A stretch of 64,000 nucleotides of DNA from Psychrobacter sp. NZS113 (GCF_015864825.1 NZ_JADYWL010000009.1:1-64000), one strand, 5' to 3'. Counted from the stretch's first letter, positions 19,764-30,900 are shown. Notes: generated by a model not told the origin, from the sequence alone. Translations and numbers: made by a program.

Positions 19764-20318
19764 TTATTTTTTAATAGAGCCAAGCAACAGTTCACTATCA
19801 CGTATATCATCAAATAAAGCATGATCAGGTTCTACATCATTACTTTTAATAACACTCATATCCCCTGTTGTTTCCATAATAACGGCAAATACCTCAGTTC
19901 TAGCCTTGATACCATTCTTGCGCAGAACTTCTTGAACATCGCTAGTACTGAGTTTGGCTTCTTTTAAATTATCTTCTAGATACTCACCATGTGCCATCAG
20001 GATAATGGCTTGATTGTCTATCAATGACTTTAATGGTTTTATTTTTCGCCTAACAACTGATATAACACCCTGAATCAAGAATAATATCGCGACAGCAAAT
20101 AATCCTTGAAGTAAAGAAGGTTCATCTGACAATACAGTCGACGCCAATATACTACCAATACCAACCGTCATCGCAAAATCATGGCTTGATAACTTGGAAA
20201 AGCTACGCAGCCCCATCAATCGAGTAAATAACATTAACCCTGCATAAAAACCGATTGCAGATAAAGAAATCCCAATTACTTGTTGCCAGTCTATTGAAAG
20301 CCAATTCTCCCACTTCAT
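19764..20318 (-). CDS. DUF421 (YetF-like) membrane protein
   Basis: A 184-residue protein with three N-terminal helices (IGISLSAIGFYAGLMLFTRL, an FAMTVGIGSILASTVL segment and LFAVAILFLIQGVISVV) and a soluble C-terminal domain. The LMGLRSFSKLSSHDFAMTVG stretch and VQEVLRKNGI...VFAVIMETTGDMSVIK are the characteristic DUF421 blocks. The family includes Bacillus YetF-type proteins and has no agreed function. An atypical feature is the short C-terminus. It stands as a single gene. Confidence 0.8.
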   Translation of the reverse strand: MKWENWLSIDWQQVIGISLSAIGFYAGLMLFTRLMGLRSFSKLSSHDFAMTVGIGSILASTVLSDEPSLLQGLFAVAILFLIQGVISVVRRKIKPLKSLIDNQAIILMAHGEYLEDNLKEAKLSTSDVQEVLRKNGIKARTEVFAVIMETTGDMSVIKSNDVEPDHALFDDIRDSELLLGSIKK

Positions 20319-20439
20319 GATATAACCTCATTTATTATGTTTTTATTGAGTCAGTGTTAATTATTACCTGATGATGTTAGCCAACAAAATCAATAGCACC
20401 TGATATTAATAACACCTTGTCATACCAATAAACTCCCAT

Positions 20440-20474
20440 AAAAAAAGCAACCTGATGAGAGGTTGCTTTTTTTT
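20440..20474 (-). terminator. Terminator downstream of cspA
   Basis: AAAAAAGCAACCT and AGGTTGCTTTTTTT form a stem with a 6-base loop and A and T tracts on both sides, so it can work in either direction. It lies about 110 bases after the cspA stop codon. Confidence 0.85.
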
Positions 20475-20586
20475 AAAGTTGAAACAGTATTTTTATTGTT
20501 TTAACAAACAAAGTAATCAATGCATATTGATAATTTCATTGTAATCAAGCTTACTGAAAATCAGTCTACTCAATTACTAATAGAAA

Positions 20587-20799
20587 TTAGATAGCTTCGA
20601 TTTGCTCAGCTTGTGGGCCTTTTTTGCCATCACCTAAGATGAAAGACACTTTTTGGCCTTCAGCTAGGGTCTTGAAACCGCCACCTTGGATAGCGCTGTA
20701 GTGAGCGAATACGTCTTGTCCGCCATTGTCTTGAGCGATAAAACCAAAACCTTTAGCTTCATTAAACCACTTTACAGTGCCTTCAACTTTATCTGACAT
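20587..20799 (-). CDS. cspA: Cold-shock protein, CspA family
   Basis: A 70-residue single-OB-fold nucleic acid chaperone. RNP1 (KGFGFIAQ, residues 16-23) and RNP2 (VFAHYSAI) are intact, along with the N-terminal [15 protein letters not shown]. These proteins bind single-stranded RNA and DNA and melt structures at low temperature. The ATG at 20799 follows AGGAAAATTT and gives the normal family length; an upstream in-frame extension to 20844 has no support. An unusually long 5' leader of about 150 bases from the best promoter is typical of cold-inducible csp mRNAs. Confidence 0.96.
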   Translation of the reverse strand: MSDKVEGTVKWFNEAKGFGFIAQDNGGQDVFAHYSAIQGGGFKTLAEGQKVSFILGDGKKGPQAEQIEAI

Positions 20800-20985
20800 A
20801 AATTTTCCTAACTCTTTAACTGTTGGCGAGACGTGTGTCATCACCGATTAATTGATATATACCCAAATATTTTTTTGCAGAATGCGACAGTAAAATCTAC
20901 TAAATCATCCTCAGATAACTTGAAGTTTTTACCTAGAATATTGTAAGTACAGCTTGATTATAGCAGCTTTTCATAATCACAACAG
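20800..20985 (-). promoter_or_regulatory. cspA promoter and long 5' leader
   Basis: On the minus strand a TATAAT -10 (20962-20957) has a weak -35 (CTGTTG, 20985-20980) at 17 bases. Transcription from there gives a leader of about 150 bases before the cspA ATG. Long structured leaders regulate csp mRNAs by temperature in other gammaproteobacteria; the specific structure here was not worked out. The remaining bases to 21178 hold no gene. Confidence 0.45.
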
Positions 20986-21178
20986 GTTAAATTAATGATT
21001 TTTGTAAATAATTAAAGGCAATTTTTTGAAGCTAACTCAAGCACCTACTAGTCACATAACGCCTTGATATAAAGACTATTTTTTATTCATCTCTATCTGC
21101 AACCAAAATATATAATCCAAATAGATTAATAAATCGCAAGGTCAGAAATTGTTAGCAAGCTATAATTTAGACTGGTCT

Positions 21179-21604
21179 TTACGGAGCTATTGGTAACCAC
21201 TGTGCGCTTAATACCAGTAGGCATAGTGCAAAAAATACTAGGGAAAATGACTGGCTGTAAGCGATATATTTAGCTGGTATTACTAAATCTTTTGGAGAGT
21301 CAGGAATACCCTTACGTTTCAGTAGACGCGTTCCGTATATCCAACCAAAAGTAGTATAGAGACCATAGGCAGCAGGTACCGCAACCGCTAATGGGGTCAG
21401 ATCAATGACATACAACATGACCACAGAAATAAAGAACCATGAAGTATCCAAAAGCGAACTGATTTTAAAGAACTTAGATTGAGGCAGTTTGCCATCTGTT
21501 GTTTTGAGCATCTCCCCTTCTATCCAAATTAAAACAGCTACCACAGCACTAAGAAGAACATATATGAATTGTGGCGTTAGCCAGTCAGAATAAGATATTT
21601 GCAC
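21179..21604 (-). CDS. Small multi-pass membrane protein of unknown function
   Basis: I do not recognise this 141-residue protein. It has four predicted helices: FIYVLLSAVVAVLIWIEGEM, WFFISVVMLYVIDLTPLAVA, a short aromatic helix near AYGLYTTFGWIYG and FSLVFFALCLLVLSAQWL. Between helices 3 and 4 there is a basic loop (RLLKRKGIPDSPKDL). The start is the GTG at 21604, 9 bases after AGG; a TTG at 21613 is the alternative. It sits alone between cspA and ilvC. Confidence 0.6.
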   Translation of the reverse strand: MQISYSDWLTPQFIYVLLSAVVAVLIWIEGEMLKTTDGKLPQSKFFKISSLLDTSWFFISVVMLYVIDLTPLAVAVPAAYGLYTTFGWIYGTRLLKRKGIPDSPKDLVIPAKYIAYSQSFSLVFFALCLLVLSAQWLPIAP

Positions 21605-21810
21605 AACATACAACCTGTAATCTATAGAAAAAGAAGAACGGAAATTATTTGCTCTGTTTCATAGCTCAAAAATGAAAAGAAATTATAATAATTGTCTAAC
21701 CAAACAAACCATTCGTTAGTGTGATAATGCTTGTCTATATTGGGGGCTACCACTGGTTTTCAACCCATAGATAGCCTACCATAAAAGCATTAAGCAAATA
21801 GAGTGCATTA

Positions 21811-21848
21811 AAAAACCCATACTATCAGTTGATAACATGGGTTTCTTT
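21811..21848 (-). terminator. Terminator after ilvC
   Basis: Read on the minus strand, AAACCCAT pairs with ATGGGTTT, with an inner TATC/GATA pairing, followed by T residues. It lies about 35 bases after the ilvC stop codon. Confidence 0.85.
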
Positions 21849-21883
21849 AAAACTAAGCAATCTTTTTATAACTTAATACTGTC

Positions 21884-22921
<1,038 letters not shown>

Positions 22922-23053
22922 TCATGGTTTGCCATGGATAGTAAACGCTTATGCAATAGCCACTATCGTAAAATGGTCACTAAGATAAGCGTTTTGTTGA
23001 TTTTAAATCAATATGATTTAACTAAAACATTCTGTTATTAGAGACTCAACCGA

Positions 23054-23551
23054 TTAAAGGCTAAGCGTCTTTTCACCGCGTGAAATACCGATGACGCCCG
23101 AGCGTACCACTTCCATGATACGTTCGCGACCAATCACATCAATAAAGCCATCAAGCTTGGCTTTGTCACCGACGATTTGAATCGTATATAAGTTAGCGTT
23201 AACGTCAACGATTTGTGCACGGAAAATATCTGCACTGCGTTTAATCTCTTCACGTACACTACCAGACGCTCGAACTTTTACTAGCATTAATTCGCGTTCA
23301 ACGTGTACGTTTTCTGATAGGTTCAGCACTTTAACCACTTCAATCAATTTATGCAATTGCTTGGTGATCTGCTCAATTCTTTCAGGTGAAGTAATAGTCG
23401 TCACAGTCAGACGTGAGATACTTGGGTCATCAGTTGGCGCGACGTTTAGTGTTTCGATATTATAACCACGTTGTGAGAACAAACCGACTAAACGCGACAA
23501 CGAACCCGCTTCGTTTTCCATTAATACCGAAATCAGATGTTGTTGTTGCAT
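23054..23551 (-). CDS. ilvH: Acetolactate synthase small (regulatory) subunit
   Basis: A 165-residue regulatory subunit with an N-terminal ACT domain (ISVLMENEAGSLSRLVGLFS, then the RGYNIETLNVAPT segment) that binds valine for feedback inhibition, and a C-terminal ACT-like domain (LMLVKVRASGSVREEIKRSA...). The start at 23551 overlaps the ilvI stop by one base (TAATG), with GGGAG just upstream, which indicates translational coupling. Extension to 23578 reads back into ilvI and is not used. Confidence 0.97.
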   Translation of the reverse strand: MQQQHLISVLMENEAGSLSRLVGLFSQRGYNIETLNVAPTDDPSISRLTVTTITSPERIEQITKQLHKLIEVVKVLNLSENVHVERELMLVKVRASGSVREEIKRSADIFRAQIVDVNANLYTIQIVGDKAKLDGFIDVIGRERIMEVVRSGVIGISRGEKTLSL

Positions 23552-25383
23552 TAGGTACGCTCCCCTTTTGTTAACCACATATCACGCATTGTCTGTCCAG
23601 CAATTTGCATCGGATATACATGCTCATTACGATCGACATAAACGTCAATAAATACCAGCTTGTCTTTCATTGCCATCGCTTCTGCTATCTGTGCTTCCAT
23701 AGTGGCAGGGTCAGTAATTTTGATACCGACGTGACCATAACTTTCGGCCAATTTAACGAAGTCTGGCAGTGAATTCATATATGACTGTGCGTGACGACCT
23801 TCATATAGCATGTCTTGCCACTGCTTAACCATACCCAACTGAGCATTGTTGATGTTCAGAATTTTGACCGGCAAGTTATATTGCAAGCAGGTCGATAGCT
23901 CTTGGATATTCATCTGAATAGAGCCTTCGCCAGTAATACAAACCACATCACGCTCAGGATTGGCAAGTTTGGCAGCCATCGCATATGGCAGACCAACACC
24001 CATGGTGCCAAGACCACCTGAGTTCAGCCATTGACGTGGCTCATTATAGGTATAGTAAAGCGCCGCAAACATCTGATGCTGACCGACGTCACTCGTGATA
24101 ATAGCGTTACTGTTAGTCACTTTATCCAAGGCTTGTACGACACTTTGTGGCTTAATGCCATTGTCTGTGCTGGTGTCATAACGTAGACCATGACGCTTAC
24201 GCCACTCATTAATCTGTGACCACCAGTCAAGCAATGCATGTTGCTCAAGTTGTTTGTCATCACCGATAATATCCAACATATCAGTCAATACTGATTTCAC
24301 ATCACCAACGATTGGAATGTGAGCAAGAATCGTTTTTGAAATCGACGCAGGATCGATATCAATATGGATAATGGTCGCATTAGGACAGAATTTTTTGACA
24401 TTGTTGGTCACACGATCATCGAAACGCGCACCCACTGCCAAAATCACATCAGCATGATGCATACTCATGTTGGCTTCGTACGTGCCATGCATGCCAAGCA
24501 TGCCTAAGAACTGATTATCAGAACCAGGGAACGTACCAAGACCCATCAATGTGTTGGTCACTGGTAGGTTTAGACGATGCGCAAGCTCAGTCAGCTCTTC
24601 GTGAGCTTTACTCCAGATAACACCACCACCAGCGTAGATGATAGGACGCTGTGCGGCTAGTAGCGTCTCTACAGCTTTCTTAATTTGACCACTATGGCCT
24701 TTTAATGATGGCTGATATGAGCGTATAAATACTTCTTTTGGATATTCATAAGCGAATTTTTCGCTAGGTGCCGTCATGTCTTTTGGCACATCAATTACGA
24801 CAGGGCCTGGACGTCCAGACTGTGCAATATAAAAAGCCTTTTTGACAATCATTGGGATTTCGCTAGCATGGCGTACTTGGAAGCTATGCTTAACGATAGG
24901 ACGTGATACACCGACCATATCTGTTTCTTGGAAAGCATCTTCACCAATGAGGCTGCTTGGCACCTGACCTGCAATTACAACCATTGGCACAGAGTCCATA
25001 AAGGCAGTAGCAATAGCTGTCACAGTATTGGTCGCACCAGGGCCTGATGTTGCTAGCACGACTCCAGTATTACCAGTCACTCGCGAATAAGCATCTGCCA
25101 TGTGGCCCGCTGCTTGCTCATGACGCACCAAAATGTGCTCGATATTTTCTTGTTGGAACAAGGCATCATAGATATGAAGAACCGCACCGCCTGGATAGCC
25201 AAAGATATACTTGACACCTTCATCCGTCAGCGATTGTACTAGCATCTCAGCGCCAGACAGCATTACAGGCTGTGCACTACCTTCAGCAAGGCGTTGTTGC
25301 TTTTCTTCAAAATTTTTGGCGGCATTACCCGTTTGGGTATGTCCAGTCATATTCGGACTTTGCGTGGTTTGCGTCACTGTCAT
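23551..25383 (-). CDS. ilvI: Acetolactate synthase large (catalytic) subunit
   Basis: A 610-residue thiamine diphosphate enzyme that condenses pyruvate with pyruvate or 2-oxobutyrate at the start of branched-chain amino acid synthesis. The catalytic Glu sits in [21 protein letters not shown]/substrate segments [20 protein letters not shown] and [13 protein letters not shown] are present. The metal motif, usually GDG, reads [18 protein letters not shown] and ends at the Asn pair in LNINNAQLG; the GEG variant also occurs in other proteobacterial homologues. About 35 extra N-terminal residues are low in conservation, and the ATG at 25383 has AAGG very close, so the true start could be an inner ATG. 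Confidence 0.96.
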   Translation of the reverse strand: MTVTQTTQSPNMTGHTQTGNAAKNFEEKQQRLAEGSAQPVMLSGAEMLVQSLTDEGVKYIFGYPGGAVLHIYDALFQQENIEHILVRHEQAAGHMADAYSRVTGNTGVVLATSGPGATNTVTAIATAFMDSVPMVVIAGQVPSSLIGEDAFQETDMVGVSRPIVKHSFQVRHASEIPMIVKKAFYIAQSGRPGPVVIDVPKDMTAPSEKFAYEYPKEVFIRSYQPSLKGHSGQIKKAVETLLAAQRPIIYAGGGVIWSKAHEELTELAHRLNLPVTNTLMGLGTFPGSDNQFLGMLGMHGTYEANMSMHHADVILAVGARFDDRVTNNVKKFCPNATIIHIDIDPASISKTILAHIPIVGDVKSVLTDMLDIIGDDKQLEQHALLDWWSQINEWRKRHGLRYDTSTDNGIKPQSVVQALDKVTNSNAIITSDVGQHQMFAALYYTYNEPRQWLNSGGLGTMGVGLPYAMAAKLANPERDVVCITGEGSIQMNIQELSTCLQYNLPVKILNINNAQLGMVKQWQDMLYEGRHAQSYMNSLPDFVKLAESYGHVGIKITDPATMEAQIAEAMAMKDKLVFIDVYVDRNEHVYPMQIAGQTMRDMWLTKGERT

Positions 25384-26252
25384 CACCTTTTTTTTTGGTA
25401 AGCAGTAGCATTAATTTATAAAAGAAAACAACGACGTTTTCACATGGTTATTCAGCTCGTAAAAATGAGTGCTAATACTTATCCATATCAAGAATGTGTG
25501 CCCGCTATATTTCAGTCATGCTGTTTTATAAGACAACATAGTACTTAAACACAGCAATATATGTAGCGTCAGCTCTGTGATAGGAGTTTATCGATATACA
25601 GTGACAAGATGCGAGTGCATCTATAAAAGAGGCTTATTATTGATGATTGATACGAACCAGTATTGATACTCGATTGATATATACGTAGGCATTGAAGTAG
25701 ACAGAAAAATAACGTTCATAGCCAGTAACACATCGTAATATCATTAGATATTACAATAGGCTGAATGAAGATATCTCGTCCCTAAATCTTGAGCCGTGTT
25801 TAATACAATCGCTAAAATGATACTTAGCGCATTTCAAATAATAAGTTTATCTTAGTCATTGTAGACAGATAAGTCCGGAGACAATGTATATAGTTATTAA
25901 TAGCTGTCATTCATAACGACTACTACCGTTGCTATATCATTATCACAAAGAAAAAAGAACTGTATAAGTCACTGATAAGTAACCCGTAGTTCTCGTTTTC
26001 AAGTGCCACGGCAATATCATAAAAGCCGCTCACTGACCAATCAACTGCTATTATATTCGACGGTTTGCGAGCCATTGTCAAGAAAAATTTCTAAAGCCCA
26101 TCCCTAACTATTAGTTATTAAATAATATACATTCATAAGAATTATTTGCTAAAATCAAACGCTGGTACATTTTTAGTACCATTCAAACACTAAAATGTTA
26201 TATTGACACATATATAAACATCTGTTTTTTACCAATTAAGAGGATTGCTACA
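25384..26252. other. Long intergenic region upstream of ilvI
   Basis: About 870 bases between divergent ilvI and the DUF4124 gene, far more than two promoters need. On the minus strand a 32-codon frame starting ATGAACGTTATTTTTCTG (about 25716-25618) holds several Ile, Val and Leu codons, but has no ribosome binding site and no terminator/antiterminator hairpin pair after it. I therefore do not call it an ilv leader peptide. No other gene or repeat is recognised. Confidence 0.4.
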
Positions 26253-26753
26253 ATGGCATATGCATCTAAGATAAATACTGCTGCCAAACTGCTTGTGAGT
26301 ATGAGTACGGCGTGTATGCTAATGCTGTCTATGAATGCCAGTCATGCTATTCAAGTTTATAAGTCTGTTGGTGCACACGGCGAAGTGAAATATAGCCAAC
26401 ATTCTCCACAGAATGGCAAAAATATCGAACTGATTGAGTTCCGTAGTGACGGCAGACAGAACAACGCAGGAAATTTAGCTGGCAAAACAGATGCCAATCA
26501 GAGTAATGCCCCTAGTGCAGAAGAACAAAGAGTGGCAGCACTTGAGACACGTATTAAAGAGCAAGAGGCACAAGCCAACGCACAGCGTTGCCAGTCACTA
26601 CGCAGCAACTTGACCAATCTAAACGTTGGCGGGCGTATCTATGAAATGGATGCCAGTGGCAAACGTGAATATCTAGATGGTCGCGAGATTGAGCTAAAGC
26701 GTGAGCGCGTACAGCAAGCGATTGACCAGTATTGTGGCAATCCTACTACCTAG
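26253..26753 (+). CDS. DUF4124-domain exported protein
   Basis: A 166-residue protein with a signal peptide: basic start, then LLVSMSTACMLMLSMNASHA, with probable cleavage after SHA (about residue 32). The mature N-terminus IQVYKSVGAHGEVKYSQHSP is the DUF4124 pattern (I-Y-x-W/S-x-x-x-x-G-x-x-x-Y-S/T-x-x-P). A charged, Ala/Glu/Gln-rich stretch (about 88-112) is likely coiled coil. Two cysteines (in AQRCQSLRSN and at the C-terminal QYCGNP) could pair in the periplasm. Function unknown. It has AAGAGGA upstream of the ATG. Confidence 0.75.
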   Translation: MAYASKINTAAKLLVSMSTACMLMLSMNASHAIQVYKSVGAHGEVKYSQHSPQNGKNIELIEFRSDGRQNNAGNLAGKTDANQSNAPSAEEQRVAALETRIKEQEAQANAQRCQSLRSNLTNLNVGGRIYEMDASGKREYLDGREIELKRERVQQAIDQYCGNPTT

Positions 26754-26761
26754 TCTCAACG

Positions 26762-28567
26762 CTAGTGATAGGTATTCATCATCAACTGCATAACATGACG
26801 AATGGCTACTGGCATATCTTGAGCCTGTAGCCCTCGTTGTCCTATCAAGAGATTACCATGATCACTCTTGCCACCATTAAATTGATTTGTCTGATTGACC
26901 AATATATCCCCTGCTAACCCATGTATGATAACCGCTTGATGCAAACTGCGCATCTCCGACTCCAAATCCTGTTGTGCTAACAAGCCAGCAACGACACCAG
27001 ACAACACATCGCCCATACCAGCGGTTGCCATGCCAGCATTACCAACACCACAAACATAGACCTGTTCTTGATCTATATCAGACTCTAAAACCAAAGACCC
27101 TGCACCTTTTAGCACCCAATTGCCACCATATGTCTTCGCACATAGTTTGATGGCTGATAATCTATCTGACTCTATCTCATGTATTTTTTTATTCAGCAAC
27201 TTAGCAGCTTCACCACTGTGCGGTGTTAAAAAAACCTCATTATCAGTACTATACTCTCTCAGCTGAGAAATTAACTTATCATTTTTAAGCTGTAACGATG
27301 CCAAGTGATAAAGCCCATCAGCATCTATAACTATTGGCTTTTTCGCTGTCATAGCAGCTTGTATATAATTTACGAATAATGATTGTGCTTTTTCGTCACG
27401 GCCCAACCCCATACCAATAGCTACCACACTGGCTGCCTTGATTAAATGCTGCACACCTTGGGTATCATGCAAATTGATAGTCATTGCATCTGGTAATGAC
27501 GTCAATAGTGCGTTATGAAAGGCTTCGTGGCAGGCAACAGTGATTTTACCCGCTCCTGCCGCCATCGAACTTGACGCAGACAATATCGCTGCCCCGCCCA
27601 TACCTTGTGAGCCATCAACACGATTACCACCGATAACCAATACGTGGCCGTAGCTCCCTTTATAGCTATTTTGGCGCCGTGGACGGAGATCTTGTCCAGC
27701 AGTAATCAATTTGGCTACTGGCTCAAACTCTACATTGCCTACCTGATAAGGTATCAGCGGTATATCGGTTACCTGCCCGCTATAATCTACCCCGTCTTTG
27801 GTATGCAATCCAAATTTCCGCGCAATCAAGCACAAAGTTTCATCCGCTTGTATCGCTATACGGTCGAACACTTCACCAGTCGAAGCTACCACACCACTTG
27901 GAATATCAACGGCAATGGCCAGCCCATTATTTTGATCAACTAATTCATTAAAAGCCCCAATTGCCTGCTTATAAATACCATAAGGTGTACGATCTAATCC
28001 TATCCCAAATAGTGCATCGATATACACATCAGCCTGTAGCGCTGTTGATCTCAAATCATTTTGGCTATCTTCAAAGCGCTCATAATTGCAATTAGCAGAT
28101 CGTGCTATCTGTAAAGCCTTTTGGGCATCCTTTATTGAGCTTTTACTATTAGAAATTGCTGTTGTATCACTTTTATCAGAATTAACCTGATCAGAGTCAC
28201 TATAGTTAAAGTCACTATCCTCAAAACCCACTGTGACTATCTGTACCTGCCAGCCAGCTTGCTTGAGATAGTAGGAAATCAGCCAACCATCACCGCCATT
28301 ATTACCTTTGCCTACCCATATACTCACTCGATACTGGTGGTTGTGACGATGAGAGAAATTAACCGACGTTAATGACTGACGGTTTAAGTACTTTTTCTCA
28401 TAAAGCTGCTCAATATTCTTCGCCATTTGCCAAGCCGCTTGTTGCATTAGTCCAAAACTATCATGACCTTCATCAAACCATGCTTGCTCCATTGCATAGA
28501 GTTGTTTACTGCTATATAGCGATATAGGATGTTTTTTATTTATGGATAAATGATTATGTATTTGCAT
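26762..28567 (-). CDS. nnr: Bifunctional NAD(P)H-hydrate epimerase / ADP-dependent dehydratase
   Basis: Nnr repairs hydrated NADH and NADPH. The N-terminal YjeF domain (epimerase) shows GKGNNGGDGW (about 86-95) and VDIPSGVVASTGEV; the C-terminal ribokinase-like dehydratase shows VLVIGGNRVDGSQGMGGAAI and the GNAGMATAGMGDVLSGVVAG catalytic/ATP loop. At 601 residues it is about 100 longer than E. coli Nnr; residues 116-146 are an Asp/Ser/Asn-rich insertion right after the first Rossmann strand. The divergent neighbour queG mirrors the E. coli yjeF-yjeS arrangement. Ribosome binding site GAGGG precedes the ATG. Confidence 0.93.
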   Translation of the reverse strand: MQIHNHLSINKKHPISLYSSKQLYAMEQAWFDEGHDSFGLMQQAAWQMAKNIEQLYEKKYLNRQSLTSVNFSHRHNHQYRVSIWVGKGNNGGDGWLISYYLKQAGWQVQIVTVGFEDSDFNYSDSDQVNSDKSDTTAISNSKSSIKDAQKALQIARSANCNYERFEDSQNDLRSTALQADVYIDALFGIGLDRTPYGIYKQAIGAFNELVDQNNGLAIAVDIPSGVVASTGEVFDRIAIQADETLCLIARKFGLHTKDGVDYSGQVTDIPLIPYQVGNVEFEPVAKLITAGQDLRPRRQNSYKGSYGHVLVIGGNRVDGSQGMGGAAILSASSSMAAGAGKITVACHEAFHNALLTSLPDAMTINLHDTQGVQHLIKAASVVAIGMGLGRDEKAQSLFVNYIQAAMTAKKPIVIDADGLYHLASLQLKNDKLISQLREYSTDNEVFLTPHSGEAAKLLNKKIHEIESDRLSAIKLCAKTYGGNWVLKGAGSLVLESDIDQEQVYVCGVGNAGMATAGMGDVLSGVVAGLLAQQDLESEMRSLHQAVIIHGLAGDILVNQTNQFNGGKSDHGNLLIGQRGLQAQDMPVAIRHVMQLMMNTYH

Positions 28568-28774
28568 GATTTGCCCTCAACTGTTTTTATTAGATTGTTT
28601 GATATTATTCTGAAGCCTGATGATTCCTCATTGATATGAGGACACATCCTAGCTTAGCAAAAGCCAACTTTGACTTGTGTATCAATATGAATGCGAATTT
28701 ATTTTCTTTTATGCTTGCGCTATTGGCTCACTCGCTTATCATAACGGTATTCACATTAACGCTTACTATTACAC

Positions 28775-30013
28775 ATGAACAACTCATCTACACCAAGCCT
28801 ACCAATATCTTCTATTAAACAAGTAGCTGGCCAACAGCGAGCCGCTGCAATTGATGATGCAGTCGCAAACAAGATTGCACTCAATAACACATCAACATTT
28901 TCTACCACAACAGACGTCAAACAATGGATCAAGACTCAAGCACAGGCACTAGGGTTTGCTGACTGCGGCTTTCTATCCGTGCACCATCCTTTGTTTGCTA
29001 AACAAATTGTACAACTGCAGCAATGGCTAGAGAAAGGTTACGAGGGACAGCTACAGTTTATGCACAGCAATCATGAGCTACGGGCGAACCCTGAGCAATT
29101 GGTCGATGGTGCAAGGACTATCATCAGCGTTCGCATGGATTACCTGACTCAAGCACCGAAACCTCGTGCTGTCACTGACAATGACATCCCCAACCAAGGT
29201 ATCATTGCGCGTTATGCCAGAGGGCGTGATTATCACAAGACAATGCGTAGTCGTTTAAAGCAATTGGCATTAAAAATAGAAACAATGCTTCCTGAATGGC
29301 AACATCTCAATATTGGGTCAGAGCGAGATTTTATCTTTCGGCCATTTAGCGACTCTGCCCCTATCTTTGAGCGCCCTATCGCTGATGCTGCTGGCCTTGG
29401 CTGGACAGGTAAGCACACGCTACTTATTAATAAACAAGCAGGCTCATTTTTTGTGTTGGGCGAGCTATTTATTAGCCTTGAGTTGCCAGATGACAAACCT
29501 ATCAAAGAGCATTGTGGCAGCTGTAGCGCTTGCATTGATATTTGTCCTACTCAAGCGATTGTTGCACCCTATGAGCTCAACGCTTCGGCCTGCATCTCCT
29601 ACCTCACTATCGAGCATAAAGGTAGCATTGATACCAAGTACCGCCGGGCGATTGGTAATCGCGTCTTTGGTTGTGATGACTGTCAGCTTATCTGTCCTTG
29701 GAATCGATACGCCAATATCACTCCTGTAGAAGATTTCGCACCACGGCATGAACTTGATAGTAGTAGCCTACTTGAACTATGGCATTGGCAAGAAGCCGAC
29801 TTTATGAAAAAGACGGAAGGCAGCCCACTCAGACGCACAGGTTATGTTAGCTTTTTACGCAATATCGCTATTGGACTTGGAAATGCCAATGCAAGTACAG
29901 ATACTATTATTCAATTACAGTCAAAACTGGGTGTACACAATGAGATATTAGATGAGCATATCCTTTGGGCAATAACTGAGCAGCAAGGTAAATTAAAGGC
30001 TATTAAGTCTTAG
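28775..30013 (+). CDS. queG: Epoxyqueuosine reductase
   Basis: QueG reduces epoxyqueuosine to queuosine in the wobble position of tRNAs for Asp, Asn, His and Tyr, using cobalamin and two [4Fe-4S] clusters. The Fe-S ligands are seen in CGSCSACIDICPTQAIV and FGCDDCQLICPWNRY. The conserved ARYARGRDYHKTMRSRLKQL, DSAPIFERPIADAAGLGWTG and KHTLLINKQAGSFFVLGE segments are present, and the C-terminal HEAT-like tail includes GSPLRRTGYVSFLRNIAIGL. It has about 35 extra N-terminal residues relative to E. coli QueG. It is divergent from nnr, and a terminator follows. Confidence 0.96.
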   Translation: MNNSSTPSLPISSIKQVAGQQRAAAIDDAVANKIALNNTSTFSTTTDVKQWIKTQAQALGFADCGFLSVHHPLFAKQIVQLQQWLEKGYEGQLQFMHSNHELRANPEQLVDGARTIISVRMDYLTQAPKPRAVTDNDIPNQGIIARYARGRDYHKTMRSRLKQLALKIETMLPEWQHLNIGSERDFIFRPFSDSAPIFERPIADAAGLGWTGKHTLLINKQAGSFFVLGELFISLELPDDKPIKEHCGSCSACIDICPTQAIVAPYELNASACISYLTIEHKGSIDTKYRRAIGNRVFGCDDCQLICPWNRYANITPVEDFAPRHELDSSSLLELWHWQEADFMKKTEGSPLRRTGYVSFLRNIAIGLGNANASTDTIIQLQSKLGVHNEILDEHILWAITEQQGKLKAIKS

Positions 30014-30032
30014 GCTTGTATTTGTCTAAACA

Positions 30033-30065
30033 AAAAAATGCCTCTTATTTATAAGAGGCATTTTT
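30033..30065 (+). terminator. Bidirectional terminator between queG and the BON-LysM gene
   Basis: AAAAATGCCTCTTAT pairs with ATAAGAGGCATTTTT around a 2-base gap, with A and T tracts on both sides. It serves the convergent genes on either side. Confidence 0.9.
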
Positions 30066-30100
30066 GTTAGCGCATATTTTTGTACTATTCATTGCTAATA

Positions 30101-30610
30101 TTATGGCTTAGGTATACGTAATACTTGGCCTGGATAAATTTTATCAGGGTCAGAAAGCATTGGTTTGTTCGCTTCAAAAATCTTCATGTAGTCACTTGCT
30201 GAACCATAAACATCTTTGGCAATCTTAGATAAGTTATCGCCAGACTTAACCGTATACATGGTTGACTCAGGAGCATCTTCTTCGATATCAATATTATCGA
30301 TGACTTTTGCAACGTTCTGTACGTTACCAATTGCGATGATTGCTTTTTCGCGATCTGCTTGTGTTTTGGCTTTACCACTGATCTCAGCAGTATCCGTTGA
30401 GCCATTATATTTAATCTTTAGATCGCTGATATTTAGATTTTGCTGCTGAACACGACGAAGCAAGATATTAGCGACTGACTGTGCTGAAGGCTCACTACTC
30501 TGTACTGGCGTATTAGCATCTGCTTTGGTTTCTGATTTAGCATCATGCTCGGCTTCATCACGATTGAATATCTTATCACCGATGTCTTTTGCAAAACTGA
30601 ACATACCCAT
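30101..30610 (-). CDS. BON- and LysM-domain protein (YgaU/Kbp-like)
   Basis: A 169-residue protein beginning MGMFSFAKDIGDKIFN, like E. coli Kbp (YgaU), a cytoplasmic potassium-binding protein. A BON domain (about 45-105, containing ISGKAKTQADREKAIIAIGN) is followed by a LysM domain (YTVKSGDNLSKIAKDVYG to YPGQVLRIPKP, about 122-169). There is no signal peptide, so despite the LysM domain it is probably cytosolic, as for Kbp. The ATG at 30610 has AAGGAG upstream; the longer start at 30643 has no support. Confidence 0.88.
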   Translation of the reverse strand: MGMFSFAKDIGDKIFNRDEAEHDAKSETKADANTPVQSSEPSAQSVANILLRRVQQQNLNISDLKIKYNGSTDTAEISGKAKTQADREKAIIAIGNVQNVAKVIDNIDIEEDAPESTMYTVKSGDNLSKIAKDVYGSASDYMKIFEANKPMLSDPDKIYPGQVLRIPKP

Positions 30611-30839
30611 ATAATTGCTCCTTAAAATATTATTATTAATCATTATTTTCGATGACGCATAAAATCAGATAGTGAGGTAAACACCTGAATTTCGTCATAC
30701 TTTATTACTGCTTACCAAGATGAGTATAGACAAAGGTAGTTGAACTGGCTAGTAATAGTATGTTGAATAATGTTGAATTGACGTAGCTTATGTTAATAAA
30801 TACGATTCACTCATATGGAAAGCTCATTTTGCAAGACAT

Positions 30840-30870
30840 AAAAAAACCGCTTATCAATTAAGATAAGCGG
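30840..30870 (-). terminator. Terminator after acpP
   Basis: On the minus strand CCGCTTATC pairs with GATAAGCGG, followed by a run of seven T residues. It lies 30 bases after the acpP stop codon. Confidence 0.88.
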
Positions 30871-30900
30871 CAATACAAAACTTGCTAAGCTAATATAGAA

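Noticed and set aside
25618..25716. Possible ilv leader peptide (32 codons, several Ile/Val/Leu)
   Set aside because: No ribosome binding site, no clustered regulatory codons and no terminator/antiterminator pair after it.
28636..28818. 60-codon plus-strand frame before queG
   Set aside because: Overlaps the queG start, no ribosome binding site, no recognisable features; lies in the divergent nnr/queG promoter region.
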